Positions 1 to 8,355 of a stretch of 64,000 bases of DNA are shown here, in pieces; position 1 is the stretch's first letter, and each line of letters begins with the position of its first letter. The stretch is from Vibrio agarivorans. Lineage in GTDB: Bacteria; Pseudomonadota; Gammaproteobacteria; Enterobacterales; Vibrionaceae. Location: contig NZ_JAUFQF010000001.1 of the NCBI RefSeq assembly GCF_030409635.1, positions 1,195,497 to 1,259,496 of the forward strand, in the 5' to 3' direction. The notes under the pieces were generated by a model. It was not told where the DNA came from. It worked only from the letters and a program-made list of their open reading frames with translations, and did not search any database. Both the position numbers and the translations under genes were made by a program.

Positions 1-489
1 AACTGGACACCAAAGAAAATCAAAATCATGGGCATGGAGAACACAAAAGTAGCAAAACACTATTTTGCACACTCACACGTTGAGTTTGATTGTGCCTTTG
101 GGGCGATCACAATTGAGATGAAGGGGAAAGGCGAGTTTATCAGAGGGATTCAAAACCCTTGGGATATCAAAGGGGGGATTACCAAACTTATTCAAAGCTA
201 CGCCTTGTTGCCTTGGTTTACCATTGAGTGGTTTTCTAACATTCTGGGCACGACCCCAAGAACACTGCAAAGAGAACTGAAAAAGCAGTCTTTATCGTTC
301 AAGCAACTAAAAGAGCAAACTCGAAAAGAGCACGCGACACAACTGTTGGTCACCAGCACTCTGCCTACCAGTGATGTCGCTTGGGAGAGTGGCTATAGTG
401 ATTTGAGTAACTTTAACCGGGCATTCAAAACTTGGACGGGCATGACCCCATCCATGTACCGCAAGCAACACCGAGCCTCATCGACTTAA
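1..489 (+). CDS. AraC-family transcriptional regulator, C-terminal part (5' end outside window)
   Basis: The reading frame is open from the first base, so this is the 3' part of a longer gene; the first visible ATG at 28 is not a true start. The last 100 residues form the AraC/XylS DNA-binding domain with two helix-turn-helix units and the signature DVAWESGYSDLSNFNRAF followed by TGMTPSMYR. The missing N-terminus would be the ligand-binding domain. It closely resembles the C-terminal half of the AraC regulator at 20518-21486 (shared GYSDLSNFNRAF), so the two are paralogues. It converges with the phosphatase gene, the stop regions overlapping by 4 bp. Target unknown. Confidence 0.85.
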   Translation, partial: NWTPKKIKIMGMENTKVAKHYFAHSHVEFDCAFGAITIEMKGKGEFIRGIQNPWDIKGGITKLIQSYALLPWFTIEWFSNILGTTPRTLQRELKKQSLSFKQLKEQTRKEHATQLLVTSTLPTSDVAWESGYSDLSNFNRAFKTWTGMTPSMYRKQHRASST

Positions 490-2165
490 TTAACGCAACT
501 GTGGCGCTTGTATTGACTCACTAACTTATGTGCAATCTTGGCACAGTTATGTTCTGAATTATCACGCTCAACGCAGTAGTAGTATCTCTCCATCAACAGC
601 AGATACGTGCAAAGCTGCTGCGGATCGCACGCACAAACCAACTTGACGACATCCTCTTCAATCGCGCTGTATTCAGTACGCAACTCGTCATTGAAATACT
701 CTGGATCATACACCCCAATCGGGTCCCACTCAGTAAACAAGATCTCCGATACCCAACTTTCGAGATCTACAGATGGTGTAACCTGGGGCAGTCCCTCAAC
801 CATCTGATCGACCATTTTCATTACCCCTTCCAGCGCATATCGATTGGGTATCACTTCATTGACGTAACAGAAATGCGCTTCTGACAGAAGCTCTAATGGT
901 GAGTCCCACCAAGACTCTGGGCTCACATAATACGCCATCAAGGGATAGTCACCTTTTGCAGCATTGTAGTCCACGCAAACGACCTGATCGCTGCGACGCT
1001 CAGGGAATGGCGTAGGATCCATTGTGTAATGACCAACAATAACTGGAAATAGTGGCGTTTGGTTGTAGCAGAGTGCGTCATCCGCTAACTCTAAATCTGG
1101 AATCGCGTCATCTTGACCTGCCGGTACCACCGCTATGTCTCGATAACGATAAACCGAGTCAGCGCTCTTCCACCAAGCAACCCTGATATTCGTTCTGATG
1201 TTTCCATGCTTATCTTCAAAGTGACCGCCTTCTGGCAATGAGACCTCAGGGCCTTTTAGCAGTGTTTCAATCAAATGGTAAAGCTCGTGGTGCTCATCAA
1301 ACGCATCTCGCCAATGCTGCTCTTTAAGCGTGTTATCTGAGTTCAGATAACACGTTAAACGCTCGATACTCTCTTCATGCCAACAGGCGTGAATCGCTCG
1401 CACATCACCAAAATTCAAAAAGAGGGGCAACGTTTTAAACCACTCAACCCACTCTTTATGCAACACTGAATCTTCAACTACCTCACCCAAAAATGTTTGA
1501 TGCTGGCGAAGATTCCCTGCTTTGCTTCTATCTCGACAATATCGACCATCCTGTCGCTTTATCATCCAGCCAATAGCATTAAACTCGTGATTCCCCATGA
1601 CACACAAGGCTTGCCCGTTATCCATCAACTGCTTAACTTGGTTCAATACCTCGAGTTGCTGCGTTGATGAGCAATCAGAATTATCAATCAAATCGCCTAA
1701 GAAGACCAACTTGTCATCTGTTGCTGAGATAGAAAGATCCTGAATAAGCGCTTGTAGTTTTCTGTTTTGACCATGGATATCACCCACAAAATAAAGCCCA
1801 TCAAAGTTGGGATTCACCGTACGCGACATGCCGTTGTTAACCCTGAACTCCAGCCCCTTTTCCAGTGCTCGACAGCGTTTTTCCAAGGTCGGGTGCATCA
1901 CTTTCAACCAAAAATCATGATCAAATTGACCTATCGAGTCAGCGTAACTCTCCTGTAAACCCGCAGTATGTGTAATACTCGCTGCACAAATGAGCTCCTC
2001 TATGTATTGCTGGACCCAGCCGAGAAGCTCTGATGCAGAAAACGCTCTCTCTTCTGCAATCAGTGCGTTTTCAACTTTTTGCCACAACACCCAATTGCTA
2101 CGACAGCCATAACTCGGCAAATCAGAAAAGAGTGTGTGGATGTATTTTGTTTCAATCAGCGCCAT
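486..2165 (-). CDS. Calcineurin-like metallophosphoesterase (PPP-type)
   Basis: A 559-residue cytoplasmic protein. The dinuclear-metal phosphoesterase motifs are clear and ordered: GDIHG at residues 128-132, GDLIDN at 157-162, GNHE at 191-194, and a later histidine in IHACWHE. These are the residues that bind two metal ions and the phosphate in PPP-family serine/threonine phosphatases and Ap4A hydrolases. About 120 residues precede the catalytic core and about 200 follow it, making it longer than bacterial PrpA/PrpE or ApaH; the flanks are not recognised. Start ATG at 2165. Substrate (phosphoprotein, dinucleotide or other) cannot be told from sequence. Confidence 0.8.
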   Translation of the reverse strand: MALIETKYIHTLFSDLPSYGCRSNWVLWQKVENALIAEERAFSASELLGWVQQYIEELICAASITHTAGLQESYADSIGQFDHDFWLKVMHPTLEKRCRALEKGLEFRVNNGMSRTVNPNFDGLYFVGDIHGQNRKLQALIQDLSISATDDKLVFLGDLIDNSDCSSTQQLEVLNQVKQLMDNGQALCVMGNHEFNAIGWMIKRQDGRYCRDRSKAGNLRQHQTFLGEVVEDSVLHKEWVEWFKTLPLFLNFGDVRAIHACWHEESIERLTCYLNSDNTLKEQHWRDAFDEHHELYHLIETLLKGPEVSLPEGGHFEDKHGNIRTNIRVAWWKSADSVYRYRDIAVVPAGQDDAIPDLELADDALCYNQTPLFPVIVGHYTMDPTPFPERRSDQVVCVDYNAAKGDYPLMAYYVSPESWWDSPLELLSEAHFCYVNEVIPNRYALEGVMKMVDQMVEGLPQVTPSVDLESWVSEILFTEWDPIGVYDPEYFNDELRTEYSAIEEDVVKLVCACDPQQLCTYLLLMERYYYCVERDNSEHNCAKIAHKLVSQYKRHSCVN

Positions 2166-2195
2166 TGGGGCTCCAGAGTAGGTGCGAAAAATTGT

Positions 2196-2233
2196 TCAGT
2201 TCACTATCCATTTATCAGTTCACTATCCATTTA
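2196..2233. repeat. Perfect 19-bp tandem duplication
   Basis: Two adjacent identical copies of TCAGTTCACTATCCATTTA (2196-2214 and 2215-2233) lie just upstream of the phosphatase start codon, in its probable promoter or leader. The rest of 2166-2446 shows no gene. Confidence 0.9.
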
Positions 2234-2446
2234 ACAATCAAACCACCGACATTTTGATATAGACATACTTGCTTACAAGTCGATAGCTCTAACAGCTACT
2301 CGGATTACGGCTCGGCATGTATATTCACTGAACGGTTTATTGCCTACAAAAATCGCAGGGGGGCATCACAATCATTAAACGATGAAGGTATTTTAACGGC
2401 TATATCTCGTTGATATGGAATATCACCAATTCCCTGAGTAATAATC

Positions 2447-2791
2447 ATGAAAATAGTGTTAACGACCATTAAGGAAAAAGACATCAAATACCCTTATATA
2501 CTAATACACCGTAGCCCGTCTTTGAGGATAAAGTCAGAACATAGGGATATAGAATGGCAAGCTCTTCGACAAAGAGATGTTATCGAGCTAAAAGCGCATG
2601 AAGCGCTCTCGAGCCTTGCTGTGCTTTCGAGCGCCAAAGAGATGATTGAATACTATATTCGCTTCAACCCTGACTATTTATCACCACTCGCCCAGCTCCA
2701 AGGTTTTGAGTTAAAGCTATCTAACACCCAAAGCGTGATGTTTAGCCCCTCTGGTAAAGTAGCAAAACCAGCGCTGCCTCTATCACCCTAG
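2447..2791 (+). CDS. Hypothetical protein (114 aa)
   Basis: Not recognised. A soluble 114-residue protein without signal peptide or membrane segment, moderately charged, with no motif I can name. It begins with ATG at 2447 after a poor ribosome-binding region, and is isolated between the divergent phosphatase and the convergent MscS gene. No other frame across this stretch is a better candidate. It could be a small lineage-specific protein or a spurious ORF. Confidence 0.45.
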   Translation: MKIVLTTIKEKDIKYPYILIHRSPSLRIKSEHRDIEWQALRQRDVIELKAHEALSSLAVLSSAKEMIEYYIRFNPDYLSPLAQLQGFELKLSNTQSVMFSPSGKVAKPALPLSP

Positions 2792-2834
2792 GCAATACCT
2801 CGAGGCAATAGTGACAGGCGAATGGGTAGTATGT

Positions 2835-2864
2835 TTCTACTGATGAGTGTTCTACTGATGAGTA
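2835..2864. repeat. Short tandem duplication at the end of the mscS-like gene
   Basis: TTCTACTGATGAGT is repeated with a 15-bp period (2835-2848 and 2850-2863). The second copy contains the stop codon of the MscS-type gene, so the 3' end has been duplicated. Confidence 0.85.
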
Positions 2865-3691
2865 AACTTCTCATCGTACAGCTCCATGAAATCTTTGCGT
2901 ATATCCTGCTCTAAATGCACCGCTTTATCTGTTGGGCAAAACAACGTGATATGAACGTTTTGTTCGCCGTTTGGCATGCTCGAAATATGGATATGCGGCT
3001 CAGCACTTGGCAAATCGACACCTGAATGTTTTTCAATCATGATGTTGTAGCGACGCGCAACTTCGATGAAGTATTCACAGTGCGCTTCGATGCGCTTTTC
3101 AAGCTCATCCAGCAGTGGATACAAGTTAACAAAATTCGGTACGATAATCCCAAAGTTATGGAACACATAACGCTTCATGAAGTTGAGGTTCTTGACTGGA
3201 TGAGTAAAGAACAAACTGTTGGGTAAGGTGATGGTTTTACCCGTGTAATCGTATAAGCCGTGATGTAAATCGATCTCCTGAATGACGGTCGCCATCAAGC
3301 TGTGATCAATCACTTCACCACTGTATTTACCCACTTCAATCCAATCACCGATCTGAAATGAGCGCGAGCTAGCACGTTGAAAAGAGCCGGTGAAACAGAG
3401 AATGATCTCTTTTGAAGCGACCACAATAGCCACCGCAATCGCTGTCACCGACAGGGCAAACTCATTGATCTCTGATTGCCACAGATAAAACAGAACAACC
3501 ACTATCACCAACAAGTTGATGTTTTTGGTGGTGGCCATCCACTTACGTTGCTCTTGCGTCACAAAGACATCATCACCACGTATCTGCGCCAGCACCAGCT
3601 TGCGAATCCCATAAATGCACACCAACACGAAAATCGTGAAAACAAATTTGTGAGTAGAAAAGAAATCTATCGCTTGATGAATAACGTCCAC
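2852..3691 (-). CDS. MscS-family small-conductance mechanosensitive channel
   Basis: A 279-residue inner-membrane protein. Hydrophobic segments near residues 15-30 and 55-70 precede the pore-lining helix (about 75-105: LSVTAIAVAIVVASKEIILC), followed by the beta domain typical of MscS (SFQIGDWIEVGKYSGEVID, about 110-130) and an alpha/beta C-terminal domain. The pore helix is less Gly/Ala-rich than E. coli MscS, so gating could differ. It starts with GTG at 3691. The family opens under membrane tension and releases solutes on hypo-osmotic shock. A BCCT osmolyte-type transporter is divergently encoded next door, which suits an osmoadaptation role. Confidence 0.85.
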   Translation of the reverse strand: MDVIHQAIDFFSTHKFVFTIFVLVCIYGIRKLVLAQIRGDDVFVTQEQRKWMATTKNINLLVIVVVLFYLWQSEINEFALSVTAIAVAIVVASKEIILCFTGSFQRASSRSFQIGDWIEVGKYSGEVIDHSLMATVIQEIDLHHGLYDYTGKTITLPNSLFFTHPVKNLNFMKRYVFHNFGIIVPNFVNLYPLLDELEKRIEAHCEYFIEVARRYNIMIEKHSGVDLPSAEPHIHISSMPNGEQNVHITLFCPTDKAVHLEQDIRKDFMELYDEKFTHQ

Positions 3692-3916
3692 TGTCTTTAC
3701 AACCTACTAATAAAACGATGGTTTATGGTAGATGGGATATTAGCTGGTAGCAAGTGGAGAAACGTTGAAATCACACTGCCCAAATTAACCCTAATCTACG
3801 GTTATAATGCTGTGCTCAACGTGCTAGTATCAGCGGCTTTTTGATCAGCCTCACACTTTTAGTACCATTTCGTGAGGGAAATGCACGGCTTTCGAGCCTA
3901 AAAAAGCGAACCAACT

Positions 3917-5500
3917 ATGTCAAATTTGACAAGCTCCGCCCCTCAAGCTCCTGTTCAGGAAGCTGATTACGCTGCGACACCTCCCCTTTCGTTTCTAAAA
4001 AAACTTGAGCTCGATAACCCTGTATTTTGGTTAAGCGGCAGCTTTCTGTCTCTCTTTGTCCTGCTTGCACTTACCAATACCGATGCTCTGACGGGTTTTG
4101 TAAACTCTGGTTTCGGCTACGCAACTCAATACTTCGGTGCCTTTTGGCAAGTATTGTTGTTAGCAAACTTTCTGATTGGCCTTGTCATTGCATTTGGCCG
4201 CACGGGTTATGTGCGTCTTGGCGGGTTAGCGACACCTGAAATTGATACCTTCAAATGGCTATCTATCGTACTGTGCACCCTATTAGCCGGTGGTGGCGTT
4301 TTTTGGGCGGCAGCAGAGCCTATTGCCCACTTTGTATCTTCACCACCCGTTTATGGTGATGCTACACCTAAAGCAGCTGCGATCAACGCGCTCTCTCAAT
4401 CCTTTATGCATTGGGGATTCTTAGCCTGGGCTATCCTTGGCTGTTTGTCTTCGGTTGTTCTGATGCATTTGCATTACGATAAAGGTCTTCCTCTAAAACC
4501 AAGAACACTGCTTTATCCCGTATTTGGCAACAAAGCGATCAACGGTAAGATTGGTGATATTGCCGATGCGTGCAGCATTATTGCGGTCGCTGCAGGAACA
4601 ATCGGTCCTATCGGCTTTTTGGGTCTGCAAATTAGCTATGCGTTGAATACGCTATTTGGTTTGCCTGACACCTTTATGACACAAAGTTCAGTGATTCTCG
4701 CAGCCATTGCGATGTATACCGTCTCTGCGCTAAGCGGTGTAAGTAAAGGCATACAAATTATCAGCCGATACAACATCATTCTGTCTGTGGCACTTATTGG
4801 CTACATCTTATTCTTTGGGCCAACGAGCTTTATTGTCGATGGCTATGTTCAAGGTGTCGGTCGCATGATCGATAACTTCTTTCCAATGGCGTTGCACCGT
4901 GATGACACCGAATGGCTCAGTTGGTGGACCGTGTTCTTTTGGGGATGGTTTCTAGGCTACGGCCCTATGATGGCTATTTTCATTGCGCGTATTTCTCGTG
5001 GTCGCACCATTCGTCAACTCATTCTTTCGATCAGTATTGCTGCACCGCTCATCACCTGTTTTTGGTTTAGCATTGTTGGTGGCAGTGGCCTGGCCTTCGA
5101 ATTAGACAACCCTGGATTGATTTCATCCGCTTTTGAGGGCTTCAACCTGCCTGCAGTACTGCTAGCCATCACCTCTGAGCTACCTTACCCAATGGTAATT
5201 TCCGTATTGTTCCTTATTCTGACCACCACGTTTATTGTCACAACGGGTGATTCAATGACATACACGATCAGTGTGGTAATCACCGGCTCTGCAGAGCCTA
5301 ACGCGATGATTCGCTCTTTTTGGGGCATTGTGATGGGGGTTGTGGCAATTACACTGATTTCTATTGGCTCTGGTGGTATCTCGGCACTTCAATCTTTTAT
5401 TGTGATAACTGCCGTACCGGTCTCTTTCATCCTGCTTCCAAGTCTTTGGAAAGCGCCTAGCATTGCCAATACAATGGCGAAAGAGCAGGGTCTTGTTTAA
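3917..5500 (+). CDS. BCCT-family transporter (betaine/carnitine/choline type)
   Basis: A 527-residue inner-membrane protein with about 12 membrane helices. The family signature is present around residues 340-370: a Trp-rich helix (WWTVFFWGWFLGYGP) followed by FIARISRGRTIRQ. BCCT carriers import quaternary ammonium compounds (glycine betaine, choline, carnitine, DMSP) driven by Na+ or H+. The usual WxWW-like substrate-box tryptophans are partly replaced here (GWFLGYGPMM), so substrate preference may differ from BetP or BetT. The hydrophilic N- and C-terminal extensions are short, arguing against strong osmosensing by the tails. Monocistronic, followed by a hairpin at 5529-5552. Confidence 0.9.
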   Translation: MSNLTSSAPQAPVQEADYAATPPLSFLKKLELDNPVFWLSGSFLSLFVLLALTNTDALTGFVNSGFGYATQYFGAFWQVLLLANFLIGLVIAFGRTGYVRLGGLATPEIDTFKWLSIVLCTLLAGGGVFWAAAEPIAHFVSSPPVYGDATPKAAAINALSQSFMHWGFLAWAILGCLSSVVLMHLHYDKGLPLKPRTLLYPVFGNKAINGKIGDIADACSIIAVAAGTIGPIGFLGLQISYALNTLFGLPDTFMTQSSVILAAIAMYTVSALSGVSKGIQIISRYNIILSVALIGYILFFGPTSFIVDGYVQGVGRMIDNFFPMALHRDDTEWLSWWTVFFWGWFLGYGPMMAIFIARISRGRTIRQLILSISIAAPLITCFWFSIVGGSGLAFELDNPGLISSAFEGFNLPAVLLAITSELPYPMVISVLFLILTTTFIVTTGDSMTYTISVVITGSAEPNAMIRSFWGIVMGVVAITLISIGSGGISALQSFIVITAVPVSFILLPSLWKAPSIANTMAKEQGLV

Positions 5501-5528
5501 CGTAGCTAAGTAAGAAACAATAGATGAT

Positions 5529-5552
5529 GAGTGCCTATGTTTATAGGCACTC
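5529..5552 (+). terminator. Hairpin after BCCT gene (weak terminator)
   Basis: Perfect 10-bp stem GAGTGCCTAT / ATAGGCACTC with a 4-nt loop, 28 bp after the BCCT stop. No U-run follows, so intrinsic termination would be weak. Confidence 0.55.
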
Positions 5553-5585
5553 CATTAACTTCAATGCAAGGACTACATTGAAACG

Positions 5586-5690
5586 TTAGTCACCATCTCG
5601 ATAGCGTTGTTCTTCTTCATCTTGAGCTTCAAACTCTTGATAGTCGACTTCCACTACCTCGTCACTACTAAAACTGTTACGGTCGTGGCT
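5586..5690 (-). other. In-frame acidic tail after the TAG stop of the FUSC gene
   Basis: Directly after the TAG stop of the FUSC-type gene (5691-5693) the same frame stays open for 34 codons and ends at TAA 5586-5588. It reads SHDRNSFSSDEVVEVDY and then EFEAQDEEEQRYRDGD, a plausible acidic cytoplasmic tail. It has no start codon of its own. It may be the original C-terminus cut off by a CAG-to-TAG change, or a read-through extension. Confidence 0.5.
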
Positions 5691-7022
5691 CTACTGCTCA
5701 TTTGGCTCAAATAGCCGGTTATAAAACATCACGATCATTAGCACGAAATAGATAACTGTCAGCATCGTAAATGCCTGAGTCATACTATAACTTGGTGTCG
5801 TGCTCAAAGCGGACGATGTAAAGTTTGCGAGCATGTTTCCCGAGATGATCTTCAATGGCTCTAGGCCTGGTTTTCCGCCAATGAACCACATAATGAACAC
5901 GTTGATAAAATAAAAAATAAATAGCTGCCAAGCCCCTGTGAATTGAGGCAACAGAGTCACATACTGTATTAAATACAGCGTGGCGAAAATGGCTGTAAAG
6001 ATTCCCATCAACTTTGTTGCCTTATTCGGCATCGATGATACTGAGTTGGCAAGAACACCACTCATCAAAGGCATTACATAGCCACCCGGCACAGGAACGT
6101 AGATCCACAGCAACACGCCGGTGATAAAAATACAGCACGCTTTAAGCGAGTAGTCGAAGCGTTTGGTGTGATCATCTGAAAATGCGCTCTTTGGTGCCAA
6201 AAGCGGTTGGTAAACCGAACGATAGTTCTTCACCCATTGGTCTAAACTTGCAGAGTCAGAAAAACCGTTGTGCATCTGATGCTGAACGAGCTCAATCGCT
6301 TCTCTAATGCCCTGCTCTTTATTGCTTTTTGATTTGGCCGCGCCATTAAGTAGCTCGATACAATCAAGAGCGTCAAGCAAACCAGCTTTTTGAATGGTGA
6401 GCTGCCGGTAACCCCGCAAATTTGAACTCAACATCAGACGCAGTGTTTCAATATCACTTTCAATTGACGCTCGCTCACTGGTCTTAAAGTCATAAAACTG
6501 ACGATTAACTCGAGACCACACACTCTCTATTGTTTGCCAAAACAACTGTTCTTTCTTTTCTGGCCATAAAAGTGAAGACACGAGTGAATACACCCCAAGC
6601 GCCAACAAGGTTTGTTCCATTCTAAGCACTGCTAGCAGAAACGTACTATCACTATCAAACTGCCCTGATGAAGCGATCACCGCAAACACGGTAAAAGTCA
6701 TTCTGAACATATAACCAAATTTGATATGTGAGCTGAGGTAGACACAAACAAACAAAAGTACGGTCGTGACAGTCAAAAATAACTCACGACTTTGTGGAAA
6801 TAGACTGACGAGACTAAAGGCGGTAATAATGCCAAGCCCTGTACCGAGTATCCGGTTTTTGGCTTTTTCTACTGACTGTGAATAAGACTCGGTCGCGGCA
6901 ATCACACTCACCGCGATGATAGTCCAATACGCGCGATCCCATCCCCACGCTAATGCAATGATAATCGAGAGGGCAATTGACAGCGCAACCTTGAATGCCT
7001 CTTGGGCTCTTTGCTCTAACAT
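5691..7022 (-). CDS. FUSC-family inner-membrane efflux protein (AaeB-like)
   Basis: A 443-residue protein with two sets of membrane helices (about residues 10-160 and 300-435) separated by a hydrophilic helical region, the layout of the FUSC/YccS/AaeB aromatic-acid exporter family. E. coli AaeB is about 655 aa, so this is a short version. It is the last gene of a three-gene operon with an HlyD-type adaptor and a DUF1656 protein, each 10 bp apart, matching the aaeXAB order. Its likely role is proton-driven export of aromatic or related weak acids. The ORF ends at TAG but continues in frame for 34 acidic codons (see 5586-5690). Confidence 0.85.
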   Translation of the reverse strand: MLEQRAQEAFKVALSIALSIIIALAWGWDRAYWTIIAVSVIAATESYSQSVEKAKNRILGTGLGIITAFSLVSLFPQSRELFLTVTTVLLFVCVYLSSHIKFGYMFRMTFTVFAVIASSGQFDSDSTFLLAVLRMEQTLLALGVYSLVSSLLWPEKKEQLFWQTIESVWSRVNRQFYDFKTSERASIESDIETLRLMLSSNLRGYRQLTIQKAGLLDALDCIELLNGAAKSKSNKEQGIREAIELVQHQMHNGFSDSASLDQWVKNYRSVYQPLLAPKSAFSDDHTKRFDYSLKACCIFITGVLLWIYVPVPGGYVMPLMSGVLANSVSSMPNKATKLMGIFTAIFATLYLIQYVTLLPQFTGAWQLFIFYFINVFIMWFIGGKPGLEPLKIISGNMLANFTSSALSTTPSYSMTQAFTMLTVIYFVLMIVMFYNRLFEPNEQ

Positions 7023-7032
7023 CGTCTAATCG

Positions 7033-7899
7033 CTACTTCTTAAACACTTGAACAGACGCCGTTGTTCCCACGCGCAACTCCAAATCCTCAGGCAGATGGG
7101 TTAACTTCACTTTCACCGGAATACGTTGAGCTAAGCGAATCCACTGAAAGTTTGGGTTCACGCTTGGCAGCAAATTCACGCCTGTACTACCGTCTTGCTT
7201 AGCGATGCCATAGCCAACACTCTCAACATGACCTTCTAAGGCTGTATTTGAGCGCATCATCAATGTCACCATCGCGGTATCACCCACTTGAACGCCTTCT
7301 ATCTCTGTCTCTTTAAAAAAGCCTTCGATCCAAAAGCTCTCTTTATCAATCAGAGCCACAACAGCATTATTGGCCACCACTTGAGACCCTTCTCTAAGGT
7401 TAAAATTGGTGACATATCCGGTCGTCGGGGCATAAACCTTTGTAAACTCAAGATCAAGCTTCGCACTCTCTATCGATGCATTAGCAGACTCTAAACTTGC
7501 AACTGCTGTCTCAACCGCACTGGTTAAGTTGTTCAATTGCAAAGTCGGCACCGAACCCGGCGTTTTCTGCTCTAAGTTAAACGAACGTCTTTGTTCGTTT
7601 TTTGCTTTCTTTACTTGGGCTTGTGCTTGGCTTTGAGCGGCAATCGCTTTGTGTAATTCAGCTTGATAAACACTGTCGTCTATCTCAAACAGTAGTTGTC
7701 CTTTTTCCACCAGCGTATTGTCTTTTATCGCGATGTTCGTCACGGGGCCAGTCACACGTGGGGTGACGGTGATGATATGTGCGCGTACTTGACCATCTCG
7801 AGTCCATGGCTGACTCTCATGATGTATGTATTCATGGGCAACGACCAAGCCGGTCGCTATCACCATGAGCGCTGAAAAAATTCTACGTTTGCTTTTCAC
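7033..7899 (-). CDS. HlyD/MFP-family periplasmic adaptor (AaeA-like)
   Basis: A 288-residue protein anchored by one N-terminal membrane segment (about 8-22). Then come a lipoyl-like half (TVTPRVTGPVTNIAIKDN), a coiled-coil hairpin (about 80-150), the second lipoyl half (VYAPTTGYVTNFNLREGS) and a beta-barrel domain. This is the membrane-fusion protein that links an inner-membrane pump to an outer-membrane channel. It starts with GTG at 7899, supported by GAGGTT eight bases upstream. It is the middle gene of the aaeXAB-like operon and presumably works with the FUSC protein at 5691-7022. Confidence 0.9.
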   Translation of the reverse strand: MKSKRRIFSALMVIATGLVVAHEYIHHESQPWTRDGQVRAHIITVTPRVTGPVTNIAIKDNTLVEKGQLLFEIDDSVYQAELHKAIAAQSQAQAQVKKAKNEQRRSFNLEQKTPGSVPTLQLNNLTSAVETAVASLESANASIESAKLDLEFTKVYAPTTGYVTNFNLREGSQVVANNAVVALIDKESFWIEGFFKETEIEGVQVGDTAMVTLMMRSNTALEGHVESVGYGIAKQDGSTGVNLLPSVNPNFQWIRLAQRIPVKVKLTHLPEDLELRVGTTASVQVFKK

Positions 7900-7909
7900 T
7901 CTAATAACC

Positions 7910-8134
7910 TCAAAACTGAATCAAGAAACGGCCCAAAAGCACAGACAACAGACACACAATACAAATATCCACCAAAGCGGGGTTTACTGTGCAGTTGTAA
8001 ATACCTAACTTAGCCAGAGGCTTACTAATTAGTAAGTTGATAAAAAAAGCGATCACGACGACCAACAGCAAAGGAGGAAAATAGATCTCTCCCCATACGA
8101 GTTCGTGTGGCATGTTCAAGATTGTCGTTTGCAT
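7910..8134 (-). CDS. DUF1656 small membrane protein (AaeX-like)
   Basis: A 74-residue protein with two membrane helices. The conserved start MPHELVWGEIYFPP is typical of DUF1656 proteins (AaeX, YdhI), which always accompany HlyD/FUSC efflux genes. An internal ATG at codon 8 is an equally possible start. It is the first gene of the operon; 8135-8300 upstream should hold the promoter. Its function within the pump is unknown. Confidence 0.85.
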   Translation of the reverse strand: MQTTILNMPHELVWGEIYFPPLLLVVVIAFFINLLISKPLAKLGIYNCTVNPALVDICIVCLLSVLLGRFLIQF

Positions 8135-8303
8135 CTGTGGCCTATTGCTAGCTATGGGTGTTCTGTGAATAAACGCTATGGTAGGTGTCTTGATTGAACG
8201 ATCAAAATCAACATTGCAGGATAAAACCCTACAAGATTAGATTCGCGTTACTTGTATCGCTGTAAACAGATGAACTAGGAAAGGCTGAAGCACAGGTAGT
8301 AGA

Positions 8304-8334
8304 GGATGGTTAATTCGCCAAAGCATAACCATCC
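8304..8334 (-). terminator. Hairpin downstream of PLD gene
   Basis: Nine-bp stem GGATGGTTA / TAACCATCC with a 13-nt loop, 22 bp beyond the stop of the PLD-type gene. A U-run is weak on both strands. Confidence 0.4.
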
Positions 8335-8355
8335 ATTGTTTTATAATGTTTGAAT

